Notes under the pieces: model-generated | Told to the model about the DNA's origin: nothing | Database searches by the model: none | Seen by the model: the letters and a program-made list of their open reading frames with translations, nothing else | Shown: positions 21,136 to 33,403 of the stretch, one piece after another | Layout of the letters: each line of letters starts with the position of its first letter | Numbering within the stretch: position 1 is the stretch's first letter | Position numbers and translations under genes: made by a program | Assembly (NCBI GenBank): GCA_958295665.1 | Contig: OY282560.1 | Span: forward strand, 87,892,311 to 87,956,310 | Source: Tipula vernalis | Taxonomy: Eukaryota; Arthropoda; Insecta; Diptera; Tipulidae | Direction of reading: 5' to 3' | DNA: 64,000 nt

Positions 21136-23464
21136 AAATTTTATATAATAAAACACAATATTTCGGTTTTGTCACTTTCTTTAACGTGACATTTATTTTA
21201 TTTGTAAAATGAAATTACGATCGTTTCGAACGTTACTCCTTTATCAAATTTCTAACAAACATTAACTAGAATTATGCTAAAAAACTGCTTTTATACCCTA
21301 TTTTTATTTTTTGTGTGCCTACGTGCCTTTTGAATGTTCTTTCCCCCTTATTTTGTTTTTCTTCTTAAAGGGGTGGTACCGTCCTTCTTTTTGGTATATA
21401 CCTGGTGTGTGCTTTATGAGAAAAACAGATAAGACAAATGTTGACCATCTGGTTTTTGTGGGTGAACTGTTATTTGTTGTGCTGATCTCCGTTGAACAAT
21501 TAGTTTACGTAGTTTTTTCTTAATATTCCGTCGTTTATCCCTAATTACTTTCTCCGTCATGTTTTCAATCTTTTGTAAATACTTTCGTACTCTAGTCTAT
21601 GTACGGTCTTTGATAATAATAATTGGAAATAGTATACCTTAGATGTTAGAACACTCACTCTTTTATATACATTTTTAATTGTTTCACTTAACCACGTATG
21701 TTCTGCTTTGTGCTGCACTAGTTTTATTATTAATTCTTACACTAATAAATGCGGGCACTATTTTTAATTTTTGCACTTTCTATTAAAATTATATATACAA
21801 TTACGGAACGATCATTCAATCAGAAATAACATTGAACTAATCAACAAAATAGAATCAATAGACATACCATCTACAGCGAAACTGGCGTCATTCGACGTAA
21901 CCAACATGTATACAAACATACCAACTCAAGAGACAATTCAAATAACCAAGGAACTGTTACAGAAATACGGAATCAGGAAAGAAAAAATTGACGAAATTAT
22001 CACTCTAATCAAAGCAGTTACAGAACAAAACTATTTTCAACACAACAACAAATTCTATTCACAGACTGATGGACTTCCAATGGGAAACCCTCTATCAGGA
22101 ACCTTAGCTAACATATATATGAATCACTTTGAAAATCAGCATATATTAACAGAATCGAACAACAAAAACCAAATAATCAGGTACTGGCACAGATACGTGG
22201 ACGATATTCTAATACTATTTAACGGCACAATGAGACAACTCAGCAATCTTCACAAGAACATAAACAACAAACATCCGAACATAAAATTTATTCTAGAATC
22301 AGAGACGAACAAAGCCATTAATTTTTTAGATTTGACAATAACAAATGTTAACAACAAGCATACATTCAAAATATACAGAAAAGCCACGCAAACGGATCAC
22401 GCCATTGACAAATCATCTAACCACCCACACCAACATAACATGGCAACGTTCAACTTTTTAATAAATAGACTAAACACGATCCCGATGAACAATCAGGACT
22501 ATATGGAAGAACTAAAAATCATTAAACACATAGCAATAAAAAACGGTTACAACACGGACTAAATTGACAGAATGAACAATAGGTATATTTGGAAGAAACA
22601 ACAGAATATTATGACTACGTTAAGCAAGCAAAATGAAGAAACAGAGAAATACATCACCATAGAGTACAATAATAACATCAACAGGAATATAACGAAGGTT
22701 TTTAAAAAACACGGATACACAATGGCATTTAAAACAAACAACAAATTAGGGAATCGACTCAAACAACGTAACATAAATACACCAATAGACACCGGAATCT
22801 ATAAGAATATATGTAATGACTGCCCCAAATTCTACATCGGATAAACTGGTAGAAGTTTTCAAGTAAGGTTTACAGAACATATAAACGAAATCGGAAAACC
22901 AAAAATCGACTCAAAATATGCACAACACTTGACTACAGAAAAACATAATTACACTGACATCAACACAAACTCACAGGTATTACACAGAATACGAAAAGGG
23001 TTACTAATGAATAGATTAGAAGAACTGGAAATATACAAGGAACGATATAATCCACTTTTACTAAACGAGTAAATTGGCCGCAACAAAATTTACGACCTCA
23101 TTGTAAATCCGTAATTAATATCATTTTGCACATAAACACCCACAAAAACCAGATGGTCAACAAATTCTTATCTGTTTTTATTATAAAGCACACACCAGGT
23201 ATATACTAAAAAGAAGGGCGGTACCACCCCTTTAAGAAGAAATACAAAATAAGGGGGAAAGAACATTCAAAAAGCACGTAGGCACACAAAAAATAAAAAT
23301 ATGGTATAAAAGCAGTTTTTTAGCATAATTTTAGTTAATGTTTGTTAGATATTTGATAAAGGAGTACAATCAGAAACGATCGTAATTTCATTTTACAAAT
23401 AAAATAAATATCACGTTAAAGAAAGTGACAAAACCGAAATATTGTGTTTTATTATATAAAATTT
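21136..23464 (+). mobile_element. Penelope-like retroelement with inverted terminal repeats
   Basis: Inverted repeats of about 320-330 bp at 21136-21466 and 23147-23464 flank the coding region. Shared blocks include ATAAAACACAATATTTCGG, AAAGGGGTGGTACCG, TATACCTGGTGTGTGCTTTA and CCAGATGGTCAACA. Penelope-like elements are known to carry terminal repeats in direct or inverted orientation. The coding strand is plus. Confidence 0.85.
21771..23072 (+). pseudogene. Penelope-like RT plus GIY-YIG endonuclease, two in-frame stops
   Basis: One reading frame runs to a TAA at 23070-23072, interrupted by TAA at 22560-22562 and 22842-22844. RT motifs: SFDVTNMYTNIPT, TDGLPMGNPLSGTLANIYM and the catalytic RYVDDIL, with the thumb at NFLDLTI. 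The C-terminal endonuclease reads TGIYKNICNDCPKFYIG, stop, TGRSFQVRFTEH, and ends NPLLLNE. Penelope elements use GIY-YIG cleavage to prime reverse transcription. The N-terminal RT region is missing, so the copy is 5'-truncated or internally rearranged. Apart from the two stops the frame is continuous, which suggests a fairly young loss. Confidence 0.88.
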
Positions 23465-24121
23465 ATATAAATTGAATTTGTCATCACGTCTCTTAACGCG
23501 TTAAGAATCATATTTAAACATTGCATCAATGGCACGTGCCATTGACGCCTTATCCCATATTTTCACATGCGTTTTTTGTAAGTTTCCAGGATTTGCAAAG
23601 GGGAAGCTTAAAGCTGTTATGTAAAGCCCTTTTATTGGGTAGCAGTATATCTGCCACTCCACTCCAAGCAACTCATTTGGATTTATTTTTGGTGCTGCCA
23701 AAGTATGCAAATAACAAAGAAAATATGTAAATCTCCCCCTTTCCAAGCTTATCTTAATATCGTGAAAAAAAATTTTGTTACTTTTCTTTTTACCAAGAAA
23801 TTTTGAACTTCTAAGGAGTAATAATTTTTTTTAACTCTTCTTCAATTATCAAGAACTTCAGGTTTTCGTTTATTCCAAAAAAAAAAATTTGAATCATGTC
23901 AATTTTAAATTCGGTCCACAACGGATTGAATGGATTTCAATGTATGAGAATTAAAACAAAATCAATCTTATTTCGCTGTTCAGTGTCATCTTTAATTAGG
24001 CCTCAAGGCTTTGTTTTTAACGTGTTAATTAAGCTATTTCCTTCAAACTATTTTAACGAAAAGACGACTCTTTGCGGCATTCACCAAAAAAATGTTGACT
24101 TTGGTAAATTAATTGGTAGTC
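23465..24121. other. No confirmed gene; possible psq-type HTH scrap
   Basis: On the minus strand at about 23505-23610 the frame reads KTHVKIWDKASMARAIDAM, which resembles the psq helix-turn-helix start of pogo/Tigger-like transposases. The match is about 25 residues and nothing else supports it. Confidence 0.3.
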
Positions 24122-24123
24122 TA

Positions 24124-25691
24124 CAGTCCCTTACTAAATGATAGCCACACCCCTAGTTTAAGATTTATTTCATTTCAAATAAATTCATTGAATTTTCTTC
24201 CTATGCAGAAATAATACTCTTCACTTTACCAATGCGTACATAAATAGAAATCATTATTTTCTGGGGCGTCATGGGAAATTTATGAAGAACCCTCATTTAG
24301 TATGGTCATAAAAGATAGCCGCAGGTATACTTTCAAGTTCTTTTGAACACTGTATCATTATTTATTCGAGCTTGTTGGCATGCAATCATCTTCTTGTGGC
24401 TTAAAATATTATTGTGTTTAATATTATTCTGATTGCTGTTGTTGTTTTAAATATGGGTAGAAAAAGTAGTTTGAACGAGTTTGAAAAAGGACAAATTGAC
24501 GCTTTTAAGAAAAATAATATGAGTAACCGTTTAATAGCAAAAAATATTAGTCGGAGTGAAAAGGTTGTGCGAAATTATTTAAAAAATCGGCAATTATACG
24601 GTTCGCGTAAAAGTACAGGTCGGCCGGCGGCACTTACTGATAGAGAAAAAATGTCAATTTTACGAAGCGCCTCTAATTTTATTAGCACCGCGCGACAAAT
24701 TGTATTAAAAGCTGGTGTTAAGAGAGCCAGGTAACATACAAATCAAAAAACTACAGAGCAAACCACAACTGTTACAAAATCATAAAGACGTCAGATTGCA
24801 TTTCGCGAAGGAACATATGTCGTGGAAGAAAAAGTGGCAGTGCATTATATTTAGTGACGAAAAAAAAATGAATATGGATGGCCCTGACAGTTGGCAATAC
24901 TATTTTCACGACCTTCGAAAAAAACTTCTTGTGCTATCGAAGCGTCAACAAGGTGGAGGATCACTGATGGTTTGGGGTGCAATTGGTTATAGAGGAAGAA
25001 CGGATCTTAAGTTTATTTCCGGTCGTATTAACAGCAACCGCTATAAATCCTTGCTAGCCGAAACATTACCAGTTGTTGGTGTACAAATTGGCGGCCCAAA
25101 CTTTATTTTCCAGCAGGATAATGCAGCCGTACACACATCCGGGATAGTAAATGAGTGGTTTACGGAGGCTCAAATACCAGTTTTGAAATGGCCAGCAAGG
25201 TTACCCGACCTTAACATCATCGAAAACATGTGGGGTGAACTTAGCAGAGTTATGTATGCTTTATTTGGAAGGCAGTACGGTAGCGTTCATGAACTAAAAA
25301 CATCTGTATAACGTGAATGGGCTAATATTTCAAATGAATATGTCCAAAACTTGTACAAAAGTATGCCAAATCGAATTTTTGAAATAATAAAAAACAATGG
25401 TGGAACCACAAAATATTAATTGGAATAAAAAATCATTTTTATAACTGTGCGTTTTATATTTAATTTCTATTATAAACAATAAAATATTGTGTGCGGCTAT
25501 CTTTTATTACCATACTTAATGAGGGTTCTCCATAAATTTTCCACGACGCCCCAGAAAATAATGATTTCTATAAATTTACGCATTGGTAAAGTGAAAAGTA
25601 TTATTTCTGCATAGGAAGAAGTTTCAATGAATTTATTTGATAGGAAATAAATCTTAAATTAGGGGTGCGGCTATCATTTATTACGGGACTG
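24124..25691 (+). mobile_element. Tc1/Tc3-type DNA transposon (IR/DR ends)
   Basis: 1568 bp with TA at 24122-24123 and 25692-25693. Ends are CAGTCCCTTACTAAATGATA and an inverted CAGTCCCGTAATAAATGATA. Terminal repeats of about 210 bp each hold an inner copy of the end motif (GATAGCCGC near 24314; GCGGCTATCTTTTATTACC near 25492). Both arms share TATTTCTGCATAGGAAGAA and AAATAATGATTTCTAT. Confidence 0.92.
24453..25419 (+). pseudogene. Tc1/Tc3-type transposase (DD34E), broken
   Basis: Starts MGRKSSLNEFEKGQI with an N-terminal helix-turn-helix (IAKNISRSEKVVRNYL) and the GRPAALTDRE linker. The frame shifts near 24720, with loss of part of the second DNA-binding subdomain. The catalytic domain follows: D1 in IFSDEKK, D2 in FQQDNAAVH, E in LNIIENMWGEL, with 34 residues between D2 and E. 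A TAA at 25309-25311 interrupts the C-terminus, which continues in frame (REWANISNEYVQNLY) to a TAA at 25417-25419. All three catalytic residues are present. Confidence 0.9.
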
Positions 25692-25693
25692 TA

Positions 25694-26348
25694 TAACAAT
25701 AGTATGAGACTTATCAGAGAGCTTAGTTTGAAATATTCGTCAAGCGGGTTTGAACGGACTTAAATAGCGGCAGTCTAAGTATTCGTTTATTTCATTATAG
25801 TTTTCCAAGTAATTTTCATTATTGAAACTTGGCAATCCCGCTTCAAATCCCCTTTCCCGCGGCTGTCCGCACTCCAAATAAAAGCGTCCTATTTCAGCAC
25901 ATCAATAATTATTGGCACTTTATATTGGTAAATTGCGAGGTTTATTTTTAAAATGTTTTGCAATTGAAAATCTGAATCGGATGAATTTTAGCTTAATTTT
26001 AGTTAGGGTCTCATCAGTTAGTTGTACACCTAAACCTGTTTTTACACTGTTCTTTTAACACTCTTTTTCATGATGGGGACGTATTTTTCCGTGTTAAAAA
26101 TAGTTTTAGGTGTAAATTCTTTGGGGATGCCTTAGTACAGTTTTAAGAGTACTATTTGAAGATGTCTTAAAAATGACGGTCACCTGTGATTAAAATTATC
26201 AAGCAAGGGTAAGATTTGAAAAATCAGTGACTGACACTTCTCACAGTTAGCACTACGATAATTAAAGAATTTTGGTATATAGGGACATGTTCGAAATATA
26301 TTCAAAGTCTATTTCCAACCGGAAAATGATCTAAATTGAGGTATACCA
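25694..26348. other. No gene recognised
   Basis: Single-copy-looking AT-rich DNA between two transposons, with no coding signal. Confidence 0.5.
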
Positions 26349-26673
26349 CACAGTGGTTCGGAAAGGTAGTAAAGTTTGGCCACCATGACCCGCCCGGGCA
26401 ATAGACAAATTATGTTCCTTGGACCTTGGGAACTTCGAAAATTCCCCCCCCCCCTCCCCGGAAATCGCCGCTGATCCTTTTTTACTTTTTACATACTTTT
26501 CCCGTGCCGAGAAAATGCGAAAATTTAATGATTTCGGGAATTAAAAGCGCGCAGAATTTTCCGCGTGTGCGTGTCCGAGAGTGACATTAACGGGTATACA
26601 CTCAAGTCTCTAGGTAAGGGGACTCGTCCTACATGTATGTGTGTGAGTAAAATTAGTTTATTGTTATAATTCA

Positions 26674-26790
<117 letters not shown>

Positions 26791-26965
26791 ACACAAATGC
26801 AAGTAACCATCAATTTCAATTAAACACTTGAAATGAGTATAAATATATATTCATCTTCCTGTTGCACAAATTAACAGGGTACAGCAGCTTCCTAATCCTG
26901 TAACAGATTGGAGTTAGTACAAAGATCATTATATTATTGAATAATATAATGAAGCCTCTTACGAA

Positions 26966-29040
26966 TTAAATGTGTTTTGAGAAAAATTCTACCACTGCTG
27001 ATCTCAATCTCTGGGAGTATTGTGGGTCCAAAATATTGTTGATCTTCCATCGATTCCAGAATTTCACAAATGCATGATAAACTGACTCGCCCGCTTGCTC
27101 GGACTAGAGACCGAATTCGTGGCCTTCCCTTAGAAAACTAAGGCTTCTTTCTATATGGCTAATCGCTACGTGAATATTCAAGGTCTCACTTATTCCAGTT
27201 GCCAGGACCGCTTTTCTCAATTCATCTAAATGTTTTGACAAATTTTCTTCATTTCTCCTGATACTGAAACGAGCTTCTACAATTTTGTTGATTGCTTGGA
27301 AAGCAGAAACGTAGGGTATCATAATTAATTCTCCACCAACTTCTCCACTAATTTCTTTATCGAAAAATTTTTCTGATTCCTTAAGAAGCTTCCTGCAGGC
27401 GTTTCCTTCAGCATCCCTGCCTAGCAAAGGTATGAGCCCGTCCCAGAACAAGTGACTTACAAACCCTTGTAAAATGTGAAGCTCTGGGACAACGCACTTT
27501 TCCAATACAGAAACACTCGATTCTTCGATAAAAAGCGGCTTATTTATTATACTATTACTCCTTGAGGCCTGTTTCTTAATACTGCCAAGTGAAACGAATT
27601 TCTGGTAGTCTGATTCTAAATCTCCGTAAGTTTTCAGTCTATAAATATCTTGCTCTAATGAGTATGAAACATCGCTTAAGTCTAATTCACGCTTATTGTT
27701 TAATTTTCCAATATCTAGTTCTTTTCGACTCCTGAGATCTTGAAGACGCACGAAACAATATGGGCAAGGAAAGCTCGATGTAGCCGTTTGTTGACCGTTT
27801 ACTAGCAGAAGAAGCTTGAAATCTGACAAGAATTTGAATGGAATAGAATTTATTCTAATCAAATCAAATACAATTTTCACGTTACCATAAGTTTCACTGA
27901 TTAGGGAGACGATACCCAACATTATCAACTTATGAATTCCTGTTAACTTCCCTTCATTGTTGTTTGAGTCTAATTTTTGTTTTTTAGAACCATCATCTGA
28001 AACTATACATAGATAATCTTCTGGAAGAATAGCCATACAAATCTTGAAGAAGCCTTTACCCCCGTCAGCCATAACTTTAATAACGTAATTGCCAATTAAA
28101 TTTATTCTTACTAAAACACACTCTAATATTTCTTTTATATATGTCATCTAATGCCTTAGATTTTTTTGACGCTTCTGCTAAATAATTGCTAGGAACCGTT
28201 TTTCGACCGATATTCTTTCTAATGAAAGTGCATAATTTTTTCATCTGTCTACCAAAAGTACGTGACTGAACTTGAAAACAAATAAATTATCAGATGAAAA
28301 TTGGGCGTTTATTCCTTGCTTGTTTAGATCTCTGCTTTTGCATCCTCCCGTACTCATTTTACCATGGTCTTACTATCGGTGGCCTGCATTTTTTTTGGAC
28401 ACCAGTGACGTACAAAACTGTTCTTGTTGTGTTGCAGGAAGAGTCTCAACAAACTTTTCAATATTAACTCTCTTACGAGCGGGCTTACTTTTTGAGCAGC
28501 ACACATGTCTGATGCCTCTACCAGTACGTTGGAAGCAAATATTACAAATTTTAGTTTCAGTTGCTTCAGGAGATTTTTGAGCATACATGCCATTTTCAGA
28601 TGTTATTTTTGAACGGTGATATTGGTACACCTATCCTTCTTTTTTTGTCACCTTTACAACGTGCATTTTGGCATGTATAACATTCACAAGAAACAACACT
28701 TGATTTACCACCGTACCTTGTATTTTTCAGCAAAATAATATCTTTGTAGTTGCGCATGATTTTGAATGATCGACTTGAGTTCTTCGCGCTCTCTGGATGT
28801 AAGTTTTCATCTCGGAAATTGAGGATCGGACAATCGAAAATTCACATTTATACGACTTTGTATCTGCTCCTCGCAACATGGCGGTTTTCGAAAATACTCC
28901 AATGTTCTACCACTTAAAACAATTTTCCGACCACAAGGTGCACAAATTTTCCTTCGGTTTTCGCTATGATTGTGTGATTCGCTATGATGTTTTTGTTGTG
29001 AAAACTTGATTTGAGCGCTCACACATACATACACACGCAA
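26966..29040 (-). pseudogene. RAG1/Transib-like transposase, copy 2 (broken)
   Basis: N-terminal zinc motifs are found in pieces: RRKICAPCGRKIVLSG (about 28940), SCECYTCQNARC (about 28690) and KICNICFQRTGRGIRHVCC (about 28530). A basic segment (FGRQMKKLCTFIRKNIGRK, about 28210-28240) leads to the 347-residue main frame 27104-28147. D1 is in MADGGKGFFKIC, D2 in LSDFKLLLL with CPYC (first Cys 19 residues after D2), then ELHILQGF, NIHVAISH (H-x4-H) and, just past a TAG, SEQAGES with the E. It ends VVEFFSKHI at 26966. RAG1 uses D600, D708, E962 and zinc ligands C727, C730, H937, H942; the same order and the D2-C spacing of 19 are visible here. Multiple frame changes upstream of 28147 and the TAG near 27104 make it inactive. 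Confidence 0.78.
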
Positions 29041-29133
29041 TTTTCGAAGTTCTCAAGGTCCAAGGAACACAATTTGTCTATTACCCGGGCGGGTCATGGT
29101 TGCTAAACTTTACTGACTTTCCAGACCACTGTG

Positions 29134-29720
29134 CTGAATAGAGGAAACATTCTGAATACGACTGGTTTATGTCTATGTCTATAACAGAAATATGTATGTC
29201 GGTTTCTGCGGGCGCTAAATATTGAGTAAATATTAGAAAAGCTCCAATGTAGTAAGTCATTCATTAATATGATGTTGTAACACTCTATTCGACTACCACT
29301 ACAATTAGCTCTAGTGATGTGCTAAATCGGTCTTTCTTGTTCTGTTTCTTTGTTTTTTCGATTGTTTTGTTACAATCGGACATTTGAAGTTTTGAGTTGG
29401 TCGATTTGGTATTGTTTTGTATGCTGTCAACCAGTTTTTTTTTAAATTGTGATACGATTTACTTTAATTGGTCCTACACCCTTGTATACTCGTAAATTTT
29501 GTACATATGACAAAAACAAAAATGGTTGCAATTTTTTTCTTTTTATCACAGCACAACACTTTTCCACACTACGTCATTAAAATAAATGTCATGACCTCGT
29601 CGTTCTAACAGGCGCGAAATGCAGATTTCATTTTTTTTGCCTCAGATAAAGTAGTTTAGGCAACCAAATTTCTATAGAAAAGGCAGTGCTTGCGCGTTGT
29701 TTTTCGTCGTGAGGGAGAAA
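29134..29720. other. No gene recognised
   Basis: T-rich unassigned sequence between two TIR elements. Confidence 0.5.
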
Positions 29721-29727
29721 ATGAATC

Positions 29728-32700
29728 GACGTACGTGAAGTTTGTCCTAAGTTGCCTTAAGTTGTCCTAAGTTGTCCTAAGTATGTCCTAAGTTTTTTTA
29801 AATGTGTTGGTGTAAAAGTTTCGTTATTACGAATTTATTTAATTCATATTGAAATATTCTGAAGGTGAATGTATAAAACCAGATCATTTTCCAAAAAATG
29901 AGAAACTGGCAGAAAACCCGAGTTTAATCGTGTTTGTTTGCGAATTTTTTTGTGAAAATCCTAGGAAGCGGCCACCAAAATGTCCTATGTTCTAAGTTGT
30001 CGTAAGGAAGACCTTCTATTCGAAAAATATTTCACTTTTGAAAAAAGTAGGGGATTAGGGTATTTAGGACAACCATATGTGATATAATCTCTTATGATAC
30101 ATCGAATATATGTATAAATGATTTTCCGAATTTTCTTGGGAAAATCTTAGGAAGCGGCCACCAAAATTCCCTATATTCTAAGTTGTCGTAAGGTCTTATC
30201 TATTCGAAAAATATTTCACTTTTGAAAAAAATAGGGGATTAGGGTATTTAGGACAACCATGTTTGACATAATCTCTTATGATAGATCGAATATATGTATA
30301 AATGATTTTCCGAATTTTCTTGAGAAAATCCTAGGAAGCGGCCACCAAAATGCCCGATATTGTAAGTTGCTGTAAGGTCTTATCTATTCGAAAAATATTT
30401 CACTTTTGAAAAAAGTAGGGGATTAGGGTATTTAGGACAACCATATGTGATATAATCTCTTATGATACATCGAATATATGTATAAATGATTTTCCGAATT
30501 TTCTTGAGAAAATCCTAGGAAGCGGCCACCAAAATGCCCGATATTGTAAGTTGTCGTAAGGTCTTATCTATTCGATAAATATTTCACTTTTGAAAAAAGT
30601 AGGGGATTAGGGTATTTAGGACAACCATTTTTGACATAATCTCTTATAATAGATCTAATATATGTATAAATGATTTTCCGAATTTTCTTGAGAAAATCCT
30701 AGGAAGCGGCCACCAAAATGCCCGATATTGTAAGTTGTCGTAAGGTCTTATCTATTCGAAAAATATTTCACTTTTGAAAAAAGTAGGGGATTAGGGTATT
30801 TAGGACAACCATATGTGATATAATCTCTTATGATCATCGAATATATGTATAAATGATTTTCCGAATTTTCTTGAAAAAATCCTAGGAATCGGCCACCAAA
30901 ATGCTCGATATTCTAAGTTGTCGTAAGGTCTTATCTATTCGAAAAATATTTCACTTTTGAAAAAAGTAGGGGATTAGGGTATTTAGGACAACCATATGTG
31001 ATATAATCTCTTATAATACATCGAATATATGTATAAATGATTTTCCGAATTTTCTTGAAAAAATCCTAGGAAGCGGCCACCAAAATGCCCGATATTGTAA
31101 GTTGTCGTAAGGTCTTATCTATTCGAAAAATATTTCACTTTTGATAAAAGTAGGGGATTAGGGTATTTAGGACAACCATATGTGATATAATCTCTTATGA
31201 TCATCGAATATTTGTATAAATGATTTTCCGAATTTTTTTGGGAAAAGCTTAGGAAGCGGCCACCAAAATGCCCGATATTGTAAGTTGTCGTAAGGTCTTA
31301 TCTATTCGAAAAATATTTCACTTTTGAAAAAAGTAGGGGATTAGGGTATTTAGGACAACCATATGTGATATAATCTCTTATGATCATCGAATATATGTAT
31401 AAATGATTTTCCGAATTTTCTTGGGAAAATCTTAGGAAGCGGCCACCAAAATGCCCGATATTCTAAGTTGTTGTAAGGTCTTATCTATTCGAAAAATATT
31501 TCACTTTTGAAAAAAGTAGGGGATTAGGGTATTTAGGACAACCATATGTGATATAATCTCTTATGATCATCGAATATATGTATAAATGATTTTCCGAATT
31601 TTCTTGAAAAAATCCTAGGAATCGGCCACCCAAATGCTCTATATTCTAAGTTGTCGTAAGGTCTTATCTATTCGAAAAATATTTCACTTTTGAAAAAAGT
31701 AGGGGATTAGGGTATTTAGGACAACCATATGTGATATAATCTCTTATGATCTACGAATATATGTATAAACGATTTTCCGAATTTTCTTGGGAAAATCTTA
31801 GGAAGCGGCCACCAAAATGCCCGATATTCTAAGTTGTTGTAAGGTCTTATCTATTCGAAAAATATTTCACTTTTGAAAAAAGTAGGGGATGAGTGTATTT
31901 AGGACAACCATGTTTGACATAATCTCTTATAATAGATCTAATATATGTATAAATGATTTTCCGAATTTTCTTGAAAAAATCCTAGGAAGCGGCCACCAAA
32001 ATGCCCGATATTGTAAGTTGTCGTAAGGTCTTATCTATTCGAAAAATATTTCACTTTTGAAAAAAAGTAGGGGATTAGGGTATTTAGGACAACCATATGT
32101 GATATAATCTCTTATGATCATCGAATATATGTATAAATGATTTTCCGAATTTTCTTGAAAAAATCCTAGGAAGCGGCCACCAAAATGCTCTATATTCTAA
32201 GTTGTCGTAAGGTCTTATCTATTCGAAAAATATTTCACTTTTGAAAAAAGTAGGGGATTAGGGTATTTAGGACAACCATATGTGATATAATCTCTTATGA
32301 TCATCGAATATATGTATAAATGATTTTCCGAATTTTCTTGAAAAAATCCTAGGAAGCGGCCACCAAAATGCTCTATATTCTAAGTTGTCGTAAGGTCTTA
32401 TCTATTCGAAAAATATTTCACTTTTGAAAAAAGTAGGGGATTAGGGTATTTAGGACAACCATATGTGATATAATCTCTTATGATCATCGAATATATGTAT
32501 AAACGATTTTCCGAATTTTCTTGGGAAAATCTTAGGAAGCGGCTACCAAAATGCCCGATATTCTAAGTTGTTGTAAGGTCTTATCTATTCGAAAAATATT
32601 TCACTTTTGAAAAAAGTAGGGGATTAGGGTATTTAGGACAACCATATGTGATATAATCTCTTATGATACATCGAATATATGTATAAATGATTTTCCGAAT

Positions 32701-33396
32701 TTTCTTGGGAAAATCTTAGGAAGCGGCCACCAAAATGCCCGATATTTTAAGTTGTTGTAAGGTCTTATCTATTCGAAAAATATTTCACTTTTGAAAAAAG
32801 TAGGGGATTAGGGTATTTAGGACAACCATATGTGATATAATCTCTTATGATACATCGAATATATGTATAAATGATTTTCCGAATTTTCTTGGGAAAATCT
32901 TAGGAAGCGGCCACCAAAATGCCCGATATTGTAAGTTATCGTAAGGTCTTATCTATTCGAAAAATATTTCACTTTTGAAAAAAGTAGGGGATTAGGGTAT
33001 TTAGGACAACCATATGTGATATAATCTCTTATGATCATCGAATATATGTATAAATGATTTTCCGAATTTTCTTGAAAAAATCCTAGGAAGCGGCCACCAA
33101 AATGCTCTATATTCTAAGTTGTCGTAAGGTCTTATCTATTCGAAAAATATTTCACTTTTGAAAAAAGTAGGGGATTAGGGTATTTAGGACAACCATGTCT
33201 GACATAATCTCTTATGATATATCGAATATAGGGCATCCAATTTCTGTCCAAAATATGAATATCGGTATTTCAGTATTTTAATATGATGTAAATAAATTCG
33301 TTATAACGAAACTTTTACACCACATTTAAAAACTTAGGATATACTTAGGACAACTTAGAACAACTTAAGGCAACTTAGGACAAACTTCACGTACGT
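29728..33396. mobile_element. TIR-bounded satellite element (non-autonomous, foldback-like)
   Basis: 3669 bp flanked by a perfect 7-bp duplication ATGAATC (29721-29727 and 33397-33403). Inverted ends of about 130-160 bp begin near ACGTACGTGAAGTTTGTCC and hold repeated GTTGTCCTAAGTT motifs, then GTAAAAGTTTCGTTAT. The interior is a 184-bp satellite. No transposase is encoded, so it would need one in trans; the 7-bp duplication does not by itself identify the family. Confidence 0.88.
29990..33235. repeat. 184-bp satellite array, about 18 copies
   Basis: Unit markers TAGGGGATTAGGGTATTTAG recur about every 184 bp (near 30047 to 33170). Each unit reads through CTAAGTTGTCGTAAGGTC, ATTCGAAAAATATTTCAC, TTAGGACAACCATATG, TGATATAATCTCTTATGAT, ATATATGTATAAATGATTTT and AGGAAGCGGCCACCAAAATG. 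Copies are about 95% alike. No open frame of any length. Confidence 0.97.
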
Positions 33397-33403
33397 ATGA
33401 ATC

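Noticed and set aside
26349..26400. RSS-like nonamer 12 or 23 bp after the CACAGTG end
   Set aside because: No A-rich nonamer (ACAAAAACC-like) is found at either spacing; only the heptamer matches.
29728..33396. Regular repeats considered as a CRISPR-like array
   Set aside because: The 184-bp units are contiguous satellite copies without unique spacers, inside a eukaryotic TIR element.
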